64,000 nt of DNA, from contig BSDZ01000003.1 in NCBI GenBank assembly GCA_030268105.1, positions 1,922,001-1,986,000 on the forward strand, read 5' to 3'. Shown piece after piece: positions 36,406 through 48,254 of the stretch. The stretch is from Volvox africanus. Taxonomy: Eukaryota > Chlorophyta > Chlorophyceae > Chlamydomonadales > Volvocaceae. A program made the position numbers and the translations under genes. The notes under the pieces were generated by a model that made no database searches, was not told where the DNA came from, and was given only the letters and a program-made list of their open reading frames with translations. Within the stretch, counting starts at the first letter, position 1; every line of letters starts with the position of its first letter.

Positions 36406-36763
36406 GGTATCTGAATCCACGCAAACAAGCAAGCCTATCCAAAGAACAGGTGTGCTTGCAGCTTAAGGCCGCGGTGTGCGTATGTTGAAAGTCAGGTTCG
36501 ATAGAGATAGAGTGTGCAGAGCAGGTAGCAGTAAACAACGTTGCATTTAAAACGCTGTAGTGAGAAAATGCGCACTGAACGGCCTAAGTAGCAAAAGTTT
36601 GATGAAAGTACGGCGGAGAGTGTACCTCCATCATAATCTGCCCTGCCAGGGGCTTCTTTACATATGTGAGAAATTTTGAGGTATTTCGTTGCTTACGGAA
36701 AGCTTTCAATCAATCCACGGTTATGATGACACAGGGAAGTTATGTGCATTCAGTACTAAGCTG

Positions 36764-37216
36764 GAACCACGGCCAGTAGCGTCTGTGGACGACGCGAAGT
36801 TGAACCTCTTTTTCCTAGGATAGAATTTGCAGCTCTCAGCGTTTTATTATGGAATTATGAGGCCTTGGCGCATGCTCTTTCACGCTTCGATGCCTTTGAT
36901 TTTCCTTCAAAGAGACGTATTTATATCGAACACGTTTCACTGGAAGATAAGCGCGTGGAGGGGAGATGCCACGAGAGAACTGTGCGTGTGGGGGCGTTGA
37001 CGCGCGGCGGGCAGCAACTGAGGCGCAATCAGTTGGGGCTCAGCCATATGGGCGCTTGCCAGGAGCCTCTTTGTCCGACACCATGGATCCGGCGCGATCC
37101 ATGCACCCAGCGCACTTGTGAAGCGTATGGAGCTTGCTGTGTCGTTGATTATGCAGTTTTATTCATTGTATATGCGCTGTATGCACAACGAGCTATGGGT
37201 AGCCGGAGATGAACCG
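36764..37216. repeat. Array unit 7, truncated within module A
   Basis: Matches the first 453 bp of the other units up to GGAGATGAACCG, then changes to unique sequence (CAATTTCC). Other units continue GTTCAAATAAATGC. Confidence 0.9.
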
Positions 37217-37380
37217 CAATTTCCAACGATGACGTTTTCCCCCTTGGATATAGGATCTATCTGGATGAAGCAGCTGCCAAAACGGCTTTGGGCGGGACAT
37301 GTTGTCCCTGTGCGTTGGGTGATGGTATGCGACGGCGTTTAAAACGTTTTTCTCAAGATCATGATGGTGACAATATTTAA
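37216..37380 (+). pseudogene. 3' coding fragment abutting the array
   Basis: Open frame of 54 codons beginning exactly at the array edge and ending in TAA, with natural-looking content (NDDVFPLGYRIYLDEAAAKT, then Gly/Cys, then a basic RRRLKRF tail). The same frame has a stop 3 codons earlier in array sequence and no ATG. It looks like the last exon of a host gene whose 5' part was lost or displaced when the array ended here. Family not recognised. Confidence 0.35.
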
Positions 37381-40300
37381 AATGATGATGGTGGTGGTGA
37401 TGCAACGGCTGATATTACACTAAGATGTCGTGATGCGTGATTGATGGCGTATGGGCAGGAGCAGGCGTATGGGCAGGGGCAAATCCAAGACGCGGTGGGG
37501 TGAGCCGAAACGGCAGTTCACTGCTTGCCGCTGATTCCCAAAAACGGGACCGGAATTGAGCGAACAGGGACCCATCGTCCGTATGTGTGATGGAACGCCG
37601 CTCTCCGTAATGTTAACTAGAGTACTTTTTAGTTTTCCATTTGTCCGTCCGCTCTTCCGTCCGCACATGCATGATTAGTATGTGACTGAGGGCGCAGAGG
37701 CGCGCCATAACTGACAGTTTTGCAGAGTCTCTCCACATCATCTCGTTGAATCGTCTGTTCATCTGGGTACTGAAGGTCTGGATGGAGGATAATGTTGTCA
37801 TCCATTGGGGGTTCTGATAACCAAGCCAATGCTTTATGGATGTGCGTGTATTGATGTGGCCTTGGCAAAGCGCTGTGGGATGGTGTGGAGTGTGCGGGGT
37901 GGGGTGTACGGTGTGGCGATCTGAAACTTGAGATAGAGGAATCGCCTTGCACGTATGTGTGTGTGTGTAGCCTCGGACTGAAGGCTATCTGTTGTATTAG
38001 ATAAGTATAGTACAAGTACGAACAGTAATAAACATATGTCAGGGAGTATGTATACCGGTCGAAGCATGCGTCAGGATTTCAGTGCATGTCGTCGGGGTAT
38101 TGGACGTCAGCATGAGATATACACCATCGAGATTGAGCGAGCCTCATGTGGTGGAGATTTTCCAGCGTCATATGCACTATAGGTTGCTGTTGTCAATTAT
38201 CGTTGCGCTTTGGATCGTTAATAACAAAAACCCAGTTGCTAATAATCGCTGAGGACATTGGGGTGGGAGAGAGAAAAGATATCGGTCGCTGAATGCAGGA
38301 TGGATTAGGGCAGCAGTTGCAAGTGACGTCTCCCTTTTCCTTATAAATGCTCAGGAAAGCTTCTAAGGGAGCGGCGAATATTTCCTTTATTATAAATATA
38401 TTTTATTTTTGTGATCGTGAAGTGCATCGTAAGTCCCATTCGCATCTGCAGGCAGGCAAACTCGGGTTAGAGATCTGTACGGATATGTTAAGTACGGTAG
38501 TGTTGAGCCAGGAATTAAGGGCGACAGCAGGATGGCCTTAACGAAGCAAGGGCTCTTTGCGATCAGAGCCTGTCGACGCAAATACGAATGGACTTCCGAT
38601 GCGATGCGCTTCCGATTGTGTATGTATCTGTATTGTATTATTATATAGCTTGGTGCCGAGGAAACAGAATCTGATTCGTTCAGATGGACACCATGAAGAG
38701 GAACAAATTGCCTCGCAAAGGTTTACATTGTAGCCGTGTATACACGTATACACGAGTGATACGAGCATGTCAACCGTCCACCTGTCGGTTACTCACAACA
38801 CAATTCAATAATTGTTACTCGTACACACGCCATCCTTCTTCCCTCTCCTCAGCTGCCAGAGTCGCCGCCGCCTCCAGCAAGAAAGACATGACTGGCCAAT
38901 CATTTAGATGTGCCAAAGCACATTCCAATTCATGACGCACTCGCGCTTAGGGGAGCCAAGATACTTGTGCAGCATGCTACACAGTGTGTGCCGTAAAAAG
39001 ATAGTTTACGTTTTCAAACGAGTAAGCAGCTTCTGAACAAAGCTCTAATCCGTTTCAAAGACAACGTAACCGCGATGCACTAGATAATGCAAAATGACAA
39101 CCACGCCTCAATGTACAAAACGTACATCGTACAAAAAGGTCTCAGATATGCCGTGTCGATCGATCAGTAACGTTGCACATATTTTGAAACTGCAAAAGAG
39201 TCTTGATTCGGAGCTTGTAATGACGAGGCTAAAGCAACTGCCATGACAATTTGGAGGGAGACGTAGAGCTTTGAAACGCCTCGTAGGGTTGCATAATAAC
39301 AATGAAGTAATAGAAGGCATATAAAATATTAGTCCACTAATAACTACGACTCTCGACTAGACCACGCCCAGTAGAGCAGCGCAGAGCTTTTATTTTTAAT
39401 ATTAATATTAAATATTTTTTTATTCAAAAGTGCTTATTTCCCTTAGGGCTTTTGATCATTGTTCCTGATTGAAGCAAAGTAATGCGTCATAAAATGGACC
39501 GATAACAACACCGGTATTTTTGTAAAAATGCCGCGAGTTTATTAGATCAAATAATTAGAACTTAACATTCAACTATTGACAGAATGGAAGACAACAGTTA
39601 CCCCGGTGATGGTGGTTGATGATCGCTACAAACTCTTAGGGGCTCGTAAGGCCCCGGACGAGCCTATAACAAGAGGAGGCTCAGAGGGCTGCGCGAGCGA
39701 GTCGTACGATGAGCTGAGATTAAATAACGTGGAATAAGAGTAGCTAAATAATTAATCGAAACAGGGAAAACGCAGAGAGAGAGGTTGAGCAGTACCAAGT
39801 TAAGTCATGCCCACATTCAAGTACGATGTTGGATAATGATATTGATCGGTCTGTATATGCCGCTGTGCAGCGGCCATGCACGGAAAGAAATTAAGATGGT
39901 GGCATCAGCCATCACCAAAGTTGCACGCATGCATTGCCGCCTGCCTCGTTCCTTAAAGCAATACCTACCCTCGCATAACTGCAAGGATACATCGGCCGCC
40001 TCGCAAGGGCACACTGATCATGAATGGTTGCAGCTCACCAACGCTTTATGGATGTGCGCGTATTGAGGTGAAAGTGCGGTGAAACATTTAATCATTTAGG
40101 TACATTCCTTCATAGGAACACAGAAAGGACGATGCGAGCACGATACGTTTCGCCCTGCCAGTGGTTCACCTCTTGTTGTGTGTCGCGACCTACGCTTCAC
40201 GATCCGCCCTTAGGAACGAATCTACACGGTTCCAATTCGGAGCATCCAGACGTGTCCTAGTGGCGCGCCGGCGATCACCACCACCAATGCCGCCAGCTAC

Positions 40301-41336
40301 ACCTACCACACCCGATTACCCTCTATATTTAAGTCCGTTCCCCCTGCTCCTTGTCTTTGAATCCGATGATTTGGAATCTCTATATCCCAAATGTCATTCG
40401 GCCTCTCCCAGCCCAAGTGGATGCATGTTCTTAAATGTTCCACCTGTGCACGACACTTCCTCCTCCAATCCACTTTGTGTGTCTGCACCAGTCGAGCGGC
40501 GGCCCCCGTCAGGCATATCCACCGACGACGCCATCCTCTTGTCATATAAAGACCAACCCATCGCTCCAATCGATTACTAGCTCGTCCTCCTCCGCACAGC
40601 CTCCGGCCACCCTGCACCCGTTTCGTTCCAAACGGTCCAGCGTGTCTGCCTCACGCCCTTTCTCCTCAATGGCAGCCTATGAGGAGGTTCCCGAGGGTCC
40701 AGATGGTTATGGAGCACAATCAGTTGAGCCGTGAATTACTTGGAGGCTCGGGAAACAGGCTGAAGAGTTCACATGGATCCACATTTTACTCCAACCCCTC
40801 ATTCGGTCGTGGTATGTCGCCTCCTACTATACGGCACTATTGGGGGTCCCTGCCGGCCGCAGCGACCCAAAAAGCCCAAGCTCGCTGCCCGTCGCAGCTA
40901 ACATGGCCCACTCCCCTCCATTGGTGCACATACCCGTTAGGCTGATGGGATGCCATCGTCGGTGCCGCCGCCGCCGGCGGAACCGGCACAGTCATTCTTC
41001 TGTTTCGAGGAGGTAGGGCACTGCTGAGCTCAGCGCCTAAAGTTCTTCGCGAGTTGAGCAGTCTAGATCAAATTTCCACCAGTGCCTCTATGCAAGAGGA
41101 AAAATAAGTATGCCAACGGCTTAATAACTCATTGTCTGTATTGGAGCTCAGTTTGATGAAAGGTTGCTAATATTGCCAAAATAGTCTTTGAAGTTGACGC
41201 CTTCAACACGAATTCGTCCAAAACTAATGAAAGCCATATTTTGTTTTATATTCTATATTTGAAGTTTCTCTGGGCCGAATAAGCTCAGTAAGCGAGAACA
41301 TAGGCCTGTTTAGATGACGCATTTTGCAAATCCTGT
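37381..41336. other. Host sequence without a supported gene
   Basis: About 4 kb of mixed composition. Weak candidates are a minus-strand stretch at 37629-37840 with protein-like content (PPMDDNIILHPDLQYPDEQT) but no upstream ATG I trust, and a plus-strand Ser-rich frame near 40560-40734 ending MAAYEEVPEGPDGYGAQSVEP-like. A TATA-like CATATAAAGA lies at about 40543. A short motif (GCTTTATGGATGTGCG plus GTATTGA) occurs at about 37831 and 40040. 39390-39420 is an AT-only palindromic tract. No RNA genes seen. Confidence 0.4.
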
Positions 41337-42270
41337 ATGTCATTCTTCAAATATAGCGAGCGATATTCAGATGTTAGAACTGTGGATTTCTTATGGACCA
41401 AGACGGAAAATGTTGCCGGTGATCCCTACAGCCCAATCCGTACAGGTGCTGTACTTGATCGGACCTTTAAATGCAACGGACCATTGAAAGTAACAACTAT
41501 GATGCAGGTGAAATTCATCGAAGCAGCCATCATCAGTTTCGGCTTAGGGTTCCCCATCTTGTCAGTTGCAGCTTCCCGCTGTTTGGGTCAGTATGAACAT
41601 AAGTACGGATATGGTTATTACTCCTATGATACTGAAGATGACTCCTATTACGATGAGTATGGCTACGATGGTGATGAGGACGAGGCCTACTATGAGTACT
41701 ACGGCATAATAGATACGAGGATTACCACGCCGAAAAGTATGATTTCTTTGAAGAATGCCTCTTTGATACCAATGGTCAGCCAGTGCTGGCAAGTGAAACC
41801 GCCTCTTGCGATATCAAAGTCGCCGGGGTCGACAAGCAGGCAGATAAGCTTAACGGTGGCTTGAATGGTGTTTGCAAGCTGACGTCCTGCTATAACGGAA
41901 AGCCGATATACACGCGCCGGAGCAGCTCTGTCGGTGAGGACCGCGCATTATCGTACTCGAGCACTTTTGGCGATTGGGACATTTCAATGGGCAGTGAGCC
42001 AAACGAGGCCGAAATTCTTATGTACGGTGGAGAAATGGAGCATGCTTCAGTCCCCTGTTTGTTGGCAGCTGGCAGCTGGGCGGCGATCTCAAGTCCGATA
42101 CAGCTCTTGGCGAGGACGATTATCTTCCCATTAACGTAGCTGTTTCATGTGCCGATGGCTCAGTATCCAAGGCTGACACCAACAGCTACAACCAAGTGAT
42201 AGGCCCGGTGTTGACGGACGAGGAAATTAAGGCCAAGCATCGCTACACATATGATAAGTACAGCAAGGTG
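41337..42270 (+). pseudogene. Secreted Tyr/Asp/Glu-rich protein gene, 5' part, interrupted by gypsy copy 2
   Basis: From ATGATG at 41499 the translation starts with a signal peptide (MMQVKFIEAAIISFGLGFPI, then LSVAAS) and a Tyr/Asp/Glu-rich stretch. Further coding follows in a second frame from about 41705 (DFFEECLFDTNGQPV, CKLTSCYNGKPIYT) and a third from about 42070 (LPINVAVSCADGS, LTDEEIKAKHRYTYDKYSKV). The frame changes are most simply indels, though assembly errors are possible. At 42270 the gypsy 5' LTR begins; coding-like sequence resumes at 56156. An upstream in-frame ATG at 41337 would put the signal peptide internally and is less likely as the start. Family not recognised. Confidence 0.5.
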
Positions 42271-43081
42271 TGTTGTGCTACGGTTCATTTCCCGCCGATG
42301 CGTAGGTCGATGCGACCCTACGAGGCGAAGTGTTATCTTGATGAACGCATGAATGACTATTGCATATGAATGAACGTGCATGATATAAATGTATTCGCAT
42401 ACATTTATATATGCATTTGGCATGTCATCATTGTCCATCGCGACATCGCATCATGGCAAATCCGCCTAGCATGCATGAAATCCCGAATCATTGAAGTGCG
42501 CATTTCGTGCTACGAAACGATAAGTAATATTATTTGATATAATATTACTTAATTACAGCACACGTTGAGAGCGCCGCACTCGTCGCGATGCATGCCTTGC
42601 AACCGAATATCGTTATTCGGACCCTTGCATCATGCGAATGCCGGAAAGGCTTATACGTTGTTATGCGTGGACATCGCCTATACGCAGTAGGGTTGTCACA
42701 CTTAGGATCGGCCTCCTAGTGTGAATCGTACGGCATTGCGATGCTGCGATTATAACAGATGCGAGGACATTCGATACCGGAGAACACTCGTGTGTTCTAC
42801 GCTATTATTACTATACGCTATTCTACTTAGCCCGAGCTAAGCCTAAACTTTGCTATTCACCGCCGTGTGATGATTGCTTGCTTCCGGCGCTGATGGCGAT
42901 TACGTCCTTTGCACCGCTTCGATCTGTAAGACTGTAAGTTATATCTCTTCTTGTTTGAAGTCTTCCGCTGTCTCTGTTTGCTCGCGCTTGTCTTGCTGTA
43001 CTTGCAAGTGCTCGCGCATCGGTGTCGAAAGCCTTCAGACTCGCAGATACTTATGAGCAAACACGAAGGAGAGGTACAACA
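42271..43081 (+). repeat. 5' LTR of copy 2 (811 bp)
   Basis: TGTTGT...ACAACA termini. A perfect 11-bp stem with 7-nt loop at 42522-42550 (AAGTAATATTA/TAATATTACTT) is kept in all LTRs of the family. ATATAAATG and CATTTATATATG tracts around 42383-42416 are TATA candidates for element transcription. The PBS TGGTATCGAGACAGG follows at 43085-43099. Confidence 0.93.
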
Positions 43082-43547
43082 AATTGGTATCGAGACAGGT
43101 CCGTTGCCTAACTGTCTCTCTTTGTCTAATCGGAAGTAGGTTCTTTCTATGGCGAGTTCCAGCAATGAACCACGAGGACCGCTAGATACCTTCACCGAAG
43201 ACCTAGGCCGCGCCGTTTTGGACGCCGCTGCTTCCGGTTTGTAATTGTTTAATTGCTTTTGCTTAGATTGCTGCACTTGATGTGTAAGTGTACGCTCTGA
43301 GTCGCAGGTAATCTCAGTGCACCGGCATTGCTTGCCGCGGCGACTGAGACCGGCTTTCGTCCGGACCAGTTGGCGACTCTCATCGCCCAAACTACGGAGA
43401 TCAGGACTCAGCTGGGCAAGTACTTGCTGAGTTTACTGAATCTTCTCAAGAGTACCGTCGGTAGGCTCACCGAATCGTTTTGTACTCTTGCCTTTGCGAT
43501 AGAAGTCGGCTTCTATTACGCAAATCTAGGGTATTGCTTCGTGTTCC

Positions 43548-44783
43548 ATGTCCGTGGAACACGACGATACACCGCACACTAGCTTAGCTAGCCAACCCGA
43601 TTTTGTTGTGGCTGCTAGAGCTCCGGATAGAGGTCTTGAGACTGTTGGCACGCGAGCCACTCAAGAGCCCCTTTTCCTTCAGACCCCTGCTCACTTAATT
43701 GTGCCGCTTTCAGCAGTTAATATGAATATGGACAACACTGCTGGACCAAGGGTTCTGCCATTACCTCAAGCTCGAGGGCATGATGACATCCCTGAGGTGA
43801 TGAGATTGTCGATTCCCGTTCCTAGGGTCAATATTTCGCTGACCGACAAGACACCAGGGCATAGCATAGCCGATGCAACTCGTGCGTACGTGCGTGACGC
43901 TAAAAAGTATCTCCAGGCTGTTCATGGTGGTGATAATGATGGTATCAGGTGTCTCTTCGTTGGTAACACCCTTGAGGGCTCAGCGAAGGACTGGTATCGC
44001 GAATGGACCACCACCCGGGGTGACTATACTTTTGACGAGATGATCGCCGCTTTGCTCGCACGGTTCGCTACTGAGGTTCAAGCACGTGATGTTGAGGCTC
44101 GTAAGGTTTTGGCAGCCGGTAGCTACCACATGCGTCGGGGTGAAAATGTACCTGCGTACCAGTCACGCTTCGAAGCACTTGTGACCCCCATTGCTGATCT
44201 CACCGAAACCGAGCGTGTCTTTTGGTTTAAGCGAGGCCTGACGAAACTTTTGGCTAAATGGTGCGCTACTGACTTGGCTGGGGTGCCGATCAAGTCGTAT
44301 GATGCCTTGGTCACTTTTGCTAAGGGTACGGAGATATGACTCCTTGCCGGTGAGGAAGAAGTCAAGTCTGTCCCTCGTGCAAATGCCGTGCAAGTGCAGG
44401 ATCCGCTTGGGGAAGCTGTAGCTCTCGACCAGGAACTCGGAGCGACCCGCCCCACGCCTACTGCCGCGACGCGACGCAGCAACCGGCAACGCCAGGCACG
44501 CAGGGGCGCTAGCTCGGGTGTCCGCGGGTCAGGGGGAGCAGGTCCGAGCTTGGACCCGGCAAAGAGCAGGAAGCGTGGTGGTGCGCCGTCGTCGGCAGCC
44601 GCACAGCACTCTGACCCCAATGTGAAGCAGACTCGCACGGATGACTCATTTATGCCAAGATGGAGTTGCAATCATTCCGAGTTCGAGCGTCTGAAAGCGG
44701 CCAATGTTTGTCTACGGTGCGCGGAGAGTCATCCTACGAAGGATTGCCTGTTACTGCTGCCGTTTGTACCTCAGCCAAAATAG
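43548..44783 (+). pseudogene. gag of copy 2, broken by an internal stop
   Basis: ATG at 43548. The N-terminal part, the retrotrans_gag core (IPVPRVNISL, LFVGNTLEGSAKDWY) and the C-terminal zinc knuckle CLRCAESHPTKDC all align with copy 3. A C-to-T change makes TGA at 44337-44339 where copy 3 has an Arg codon (CGA). After it the same frame stays open to the TAG at 44781-44783 that separates gag from pol. Confidence 0.9.
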
Positions 44784-47780
44784 GGGCTTGCCCGGGTTCC
44801 TGTGGAGGGGGCACCACCCGGGATTTCTGAACTCACACGTGGTCGGTGGTCATCCTTACGGCCAGCCGTGAAGGCAGTGTTGCCTTGCATACTTGGACAC
44901 ATCGAGCGAGTCATTGCGCGACGCATCACGCTTGACGGACGCACGGGACTTCTCTGCTTCGATTCCTTGTGTAATTTGTTTACACCTCGCCGTCCCCTGT
45001 CGTCTATCGATCTGTCTAACCACGTGGTTTTGTTCATCCCCTCATCTCTGCGTGAGATGTCGGAACAGTTGGCTGTATACAGGAGATGTAGGCGTCAATA
45101 TCCAGGCACCGCCGCATGTGTATTACTCCCTGCTTTCTGTCGGCGCAAGGCAGAGGCATCGTTGAGGGGTATGCGGTGTGTCCACCGGTTCGAGCCGGGC
45201 ACCGTTTTGTTTAATGGTGTGGATCGGGAGGGTATGCTGGCTCCGTGGCCAGGCACATCCTACTCAGTTGACGTTTGGTACGAAGCTCCTGACGGGGGTG
45301 CCGTAGGTTACGGACCCGCCCTAAGTGCACTAACGTTGTCTGCTGGGCAGTCGCTCGTAGATAACCGTGTCCCAGTGGTTCAGATCGGTTTGAATGGCCG
45401 TACTCTGAAGGCACTTGTTGACACCGGTGCCAGCGACGACTTCATCTCTGTCGCAGAGGTGAATGCGCTGGGGTTGACCCCAGAGTCGTCTGATTGTCCA
45501 CAGGTTACCCTTGCTGACGGGGGTAAGCATCCCATCGTGGGCAGGATTACCCTTAGCCTATCAATAGGCCCTTTGCGTGTTGTGACCCGGCCGTACGTGC
45601 TGCAGGGCTTAGCAGAGACTGCACCGTACATAATGGGGTCTTCAACATTACGACAGTACCGCGCGCGCATCGACATGGAGACCGTAAGTTCCTTGGCTTG
45701 ACCAATTATTTCCGAAAGTTCATTGAAAAATATTCCATCATTGCGGCCCCACTTACTAACTTAACTCGCAAAGGCGTTTTCGTTTCGCTCGAGTCGTGGA
45801 CCTCACAATGCCAGTGGGCATTCGAAGAGCTCAAGCGAACTGTTGCCGAAGATGTCACCCTTGCATTCCCTGATTACTCGTTGCCGTTTCGTGTTGAGGT
45901 AGTGTCTGATGCCTCAGTATTTGGAAGCGGCGCTGTATTGTTACAGGAAGGGCGACCGATTGCCTTCACGAGTAAGAAGTTTTCTGGTGCGGAGATTCTC
46001 TACACCACTGGGGAACAGGAGCTTCTGGCAGTGCTGCATGCTTTAAAGGCGCTGTTACCTTGAGGGACGCCCGTTTACTTTAAAGACTGACCACAAGCCC
46101 CTAACGATTTTGCAAAGCATTCCGACGTTGAACCGCCGTCAAGCTAGGTGGATGGAATACCTAGCTAGGTTCGACTGCACCTGGGAGTACATTTCTGGTA
46201 AATTGAATATTGCTGATGCTCTCAGTCGACATCCGTCGCTACACGCTGCAATTTTGGCAGCACCCGTCGTGCGACCGCATAACGAGGAGGTGCCGATCGC
46301 GACGGACCTCGCAGAGTGGTTGAAGGTTGCCTACAACGCAGATGTCTGGTTCTCGGAGCCTGCTAATGTAGAAAACCTTCACAAGCAGAATGGCCTTTGG
46401 CTACGGACGGAGGGTGCAGCTACGCAAATCGTCGTTCCGAACGACGACGCGCTATGCTACGACATCCTTGCGCGGTTCCACGAGGACCCGTTAGCAGGAC
46501 ACCCTGGTAGCAAGCGGTTGATTGACTTGGTGCAACGTTCCTTTTGGTGGCCTCGCTTGGCTAAGGATGCGGCGAACTTCGTACAGACATGCAGTCTGTG
46601 CCAGCACAATAAGGCTTTGTCCGGTAAGGGTCATGGGTTGTTGCAACCGTTGCCTGTCCCGGATGCGCCTTGGGAAAGTGTTTCCATGGACTTCGTAGTC
46701 GCGCTGCCCAAAACTGAGGGGGGATATGATGCGGTGTTCGTAATGGTCGATTGCCTGACTAAGATGGTCCACCTAGCACCATGCACATCGTCCTGCACGG
46801 CTGAACAAACCGCACGTTTGTTTTTCGACAATGTGGTTCGGTTACGCGGGGTTCCCAAAAATGTGATTTCGGACCGCGGTGGGCAGTTCACGTCTAAGTT
46901 TTGGGAAGCGCTCTGCAAGCTAGTTGGCATGCGTGTCAACCTGAGCACAGCGTACCACCCGCAGACTGATGGTCAAACCGAATGCACAAACCGCACGTTG
47001 GGTGATATGTTGCGCAAATATGCTGGTCGCACACCACTCGTTTGGGATACATATTTGACTGCGGCAGAATTCGCGCTTAACAACGCTGTTAACCGCTCTA
47101 CAGGCAAAAGTCCGTTCTTTCTTAACTATGGGTTTCATCCCGCGCTACCCGTGTGGCTTGAGTTGGAAGTGAACGTGCCTGCTGCTAAACTTTTTGCCAA
47201 GTCTTTTATGTCCCGAATCACAGACGCGAAGTCGTGTTTGGATGCGGCGCAGCAACGAACGACGGAATACTACAACAAATCCAAGCAGGATGTGACGTTT
47301 TCGGAAGGGCAACTCATGTTGCTAAGCACCAAGAACTTGCGTTCCTTGGCCGACGGATCCCGAAAACTCTTACCCCGCTGGATTGGTCCGTATCCTGTCG
47401 TGCGCATGGTTGGGAATGTGGCTGTGGAGCTTGCATTGCCCGCTGATATGACCATTCACCCCACGTTTCACGTATCGCTTGTCCGTCCTTATCGTGGTAC
47501 GGAATCCGTCCCTGAGCCTACTAACGCCCCCACAACGATTGAACCAGTTCCCGAGACCTGGATCGCTGGTAAACAGAAGTTTTATGATGTGGAGCGGGTG
47601 TTAGATTATCGCGCGCGTCGTGTGGGCCAACACCGACGTAAGCGGACAGTACACGAGTACTTGGTTAAGTGGACAGGGTATACCGGCGAGCACAACTCAT
47701 GGGAACCGGCACGCAACTTCTCCCAGGACATGAAGCCCCTGCTCGAGGAAGCCCACAAACGTGCCACACAAGCCCAATGA
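44784..47780 (+). pseudogene. pol of copy 2: protease, RNase H, integrase, chromodomain; RT deleted
   Basis: Follows the gag TAG in the same frame. The protease (DTGASDDF) is intact to about 45680. There the sequence jumps from the end of protease to LGLTNYF, losing the RT palm with YLDD. RNase H continues to a TGA at about 46061 caused by a missing GAATG relative to copy 1. From about 46110 a 556-codon frame encodes the integrase (HHCC finger, SMDF, SDRGGQF, DGQTE) and ends with a chromodomain (YDVERVLDYR, YLVKWTGYTGEHNSWEP), known in this clade to steer insertion to marked chromatin. The TTG at its start is not an initiator. Confidence 0.9.
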
Positions 47781-47838
47781 CCCTGCAGTCGATGCTGTAT
47801 GAAGCAGCGAGGACGCTGCATACGGGAGGGTGGATAAT

Positions 47839-48254
47839 TGTTGTGCTACGGTTGGTTTCCCGCCGATGTGTAGGTCGATGCGACCCTACGAGGCGAAGTG
47901 TTATCTTGATGAACGCATGAATGACTATTGCATATGAATGAACCTGCATGATATAAATGTATTTGCATACATTTATATATGCATTTGGCATGTCATCATT
48001 GTCCATCGCGACATCGCATCATGGCAAATCCGCCTAGCATGCATGAAATCCCGAATCATTGAAGTGCGCATTATGCTCGTGCTACGAAACGATAAGTAAT
48101 ATTATTTGATATAATATTACTTCATTACAGCACACGTTGAGAGCGCCGCACTTGTCGCGATGCATGCCTTGCAACCGAATATCGTTATTCGGACCCTTGC
48201 ATCATGCGAATGCCAGAAAGGCTTATACATTATTATGCGTGGACATCACCTATA
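47839..48254 (+). repeat. 3' LTR of copy 2, first part
   Basis: Preceded by a purine tract (47822-47838, GGGAGGGTGGATAAT), the plus-strand primer site. It runs to CTATA (48250-48254), where copy 3 is inserted. Confidence 0.93.

Larger units (their letters stand above)
32306..36763. repeat. Array unit 6 (A, B, D, M; 4458 bp)
   Basis: A 32306-33448, B 33449-34574, shared segment from 34575, D to 35217, M 35218-36763. It has three 41-bp repeats like the 7.4-kb units although it lacks C, a 6-bp loss (GGGTAT) in A, and one G fewer in B (ACGGCTGCG, as in unit 2). It is thus a mosaic of the two unit types. Confidence 0.9.
5717..37216. repeat. Tandem array: six units plus a partial seventh
   Basis: The units are direct repeats starting at GAACCACGGCCAGTAGCG (5717, 8393, 15811, 20349, 24887, 32306, 36764), with lengths of 2676, 7418, 4538, 4538, 7419, 4458 and 453 bp. 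Modules occur in the order A, B, (C, A'), D, M. M holds the two-exon gene on the minus strand. Only units 2 and 5 have C (2.1 kb) and A' (a shortened A). Unit 1 lacks B and D. The length of unit 6 is fully explained by two fewer 57-bp repeats, one more 41-bp repeat, a 6-bp and a 1-bp deletion. Units 2/5 and 3/4 are almost identical, so amplification or homogenisation is recent. Confidence 0.95.

Noticed and set aside
37629..38015. 128-codon minus ORF as a gene
   Set aside because: TTG start and a His/Pro/Ser-rich first half from low-complexity sequence; only a short middle part looks coding.
44781..44783. UAG reassigned to an amino acid in this organism
   Set aside because: Three places (gag-pol, array gene, 59935 exon) have coding-like sequence after TAG, but the long RT and integrase frames and array exon 2 contain no internal TAG. 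A sense UAG would be expected there, so readthrough or chance is preferred.
46110..47780. Integrase as a separate ORF with its own start
   Set aside because: The apparent start is a TTG inside the conserved RNase H-integrase linker; the frame is part of pol displaced by a 5-bp deletion.
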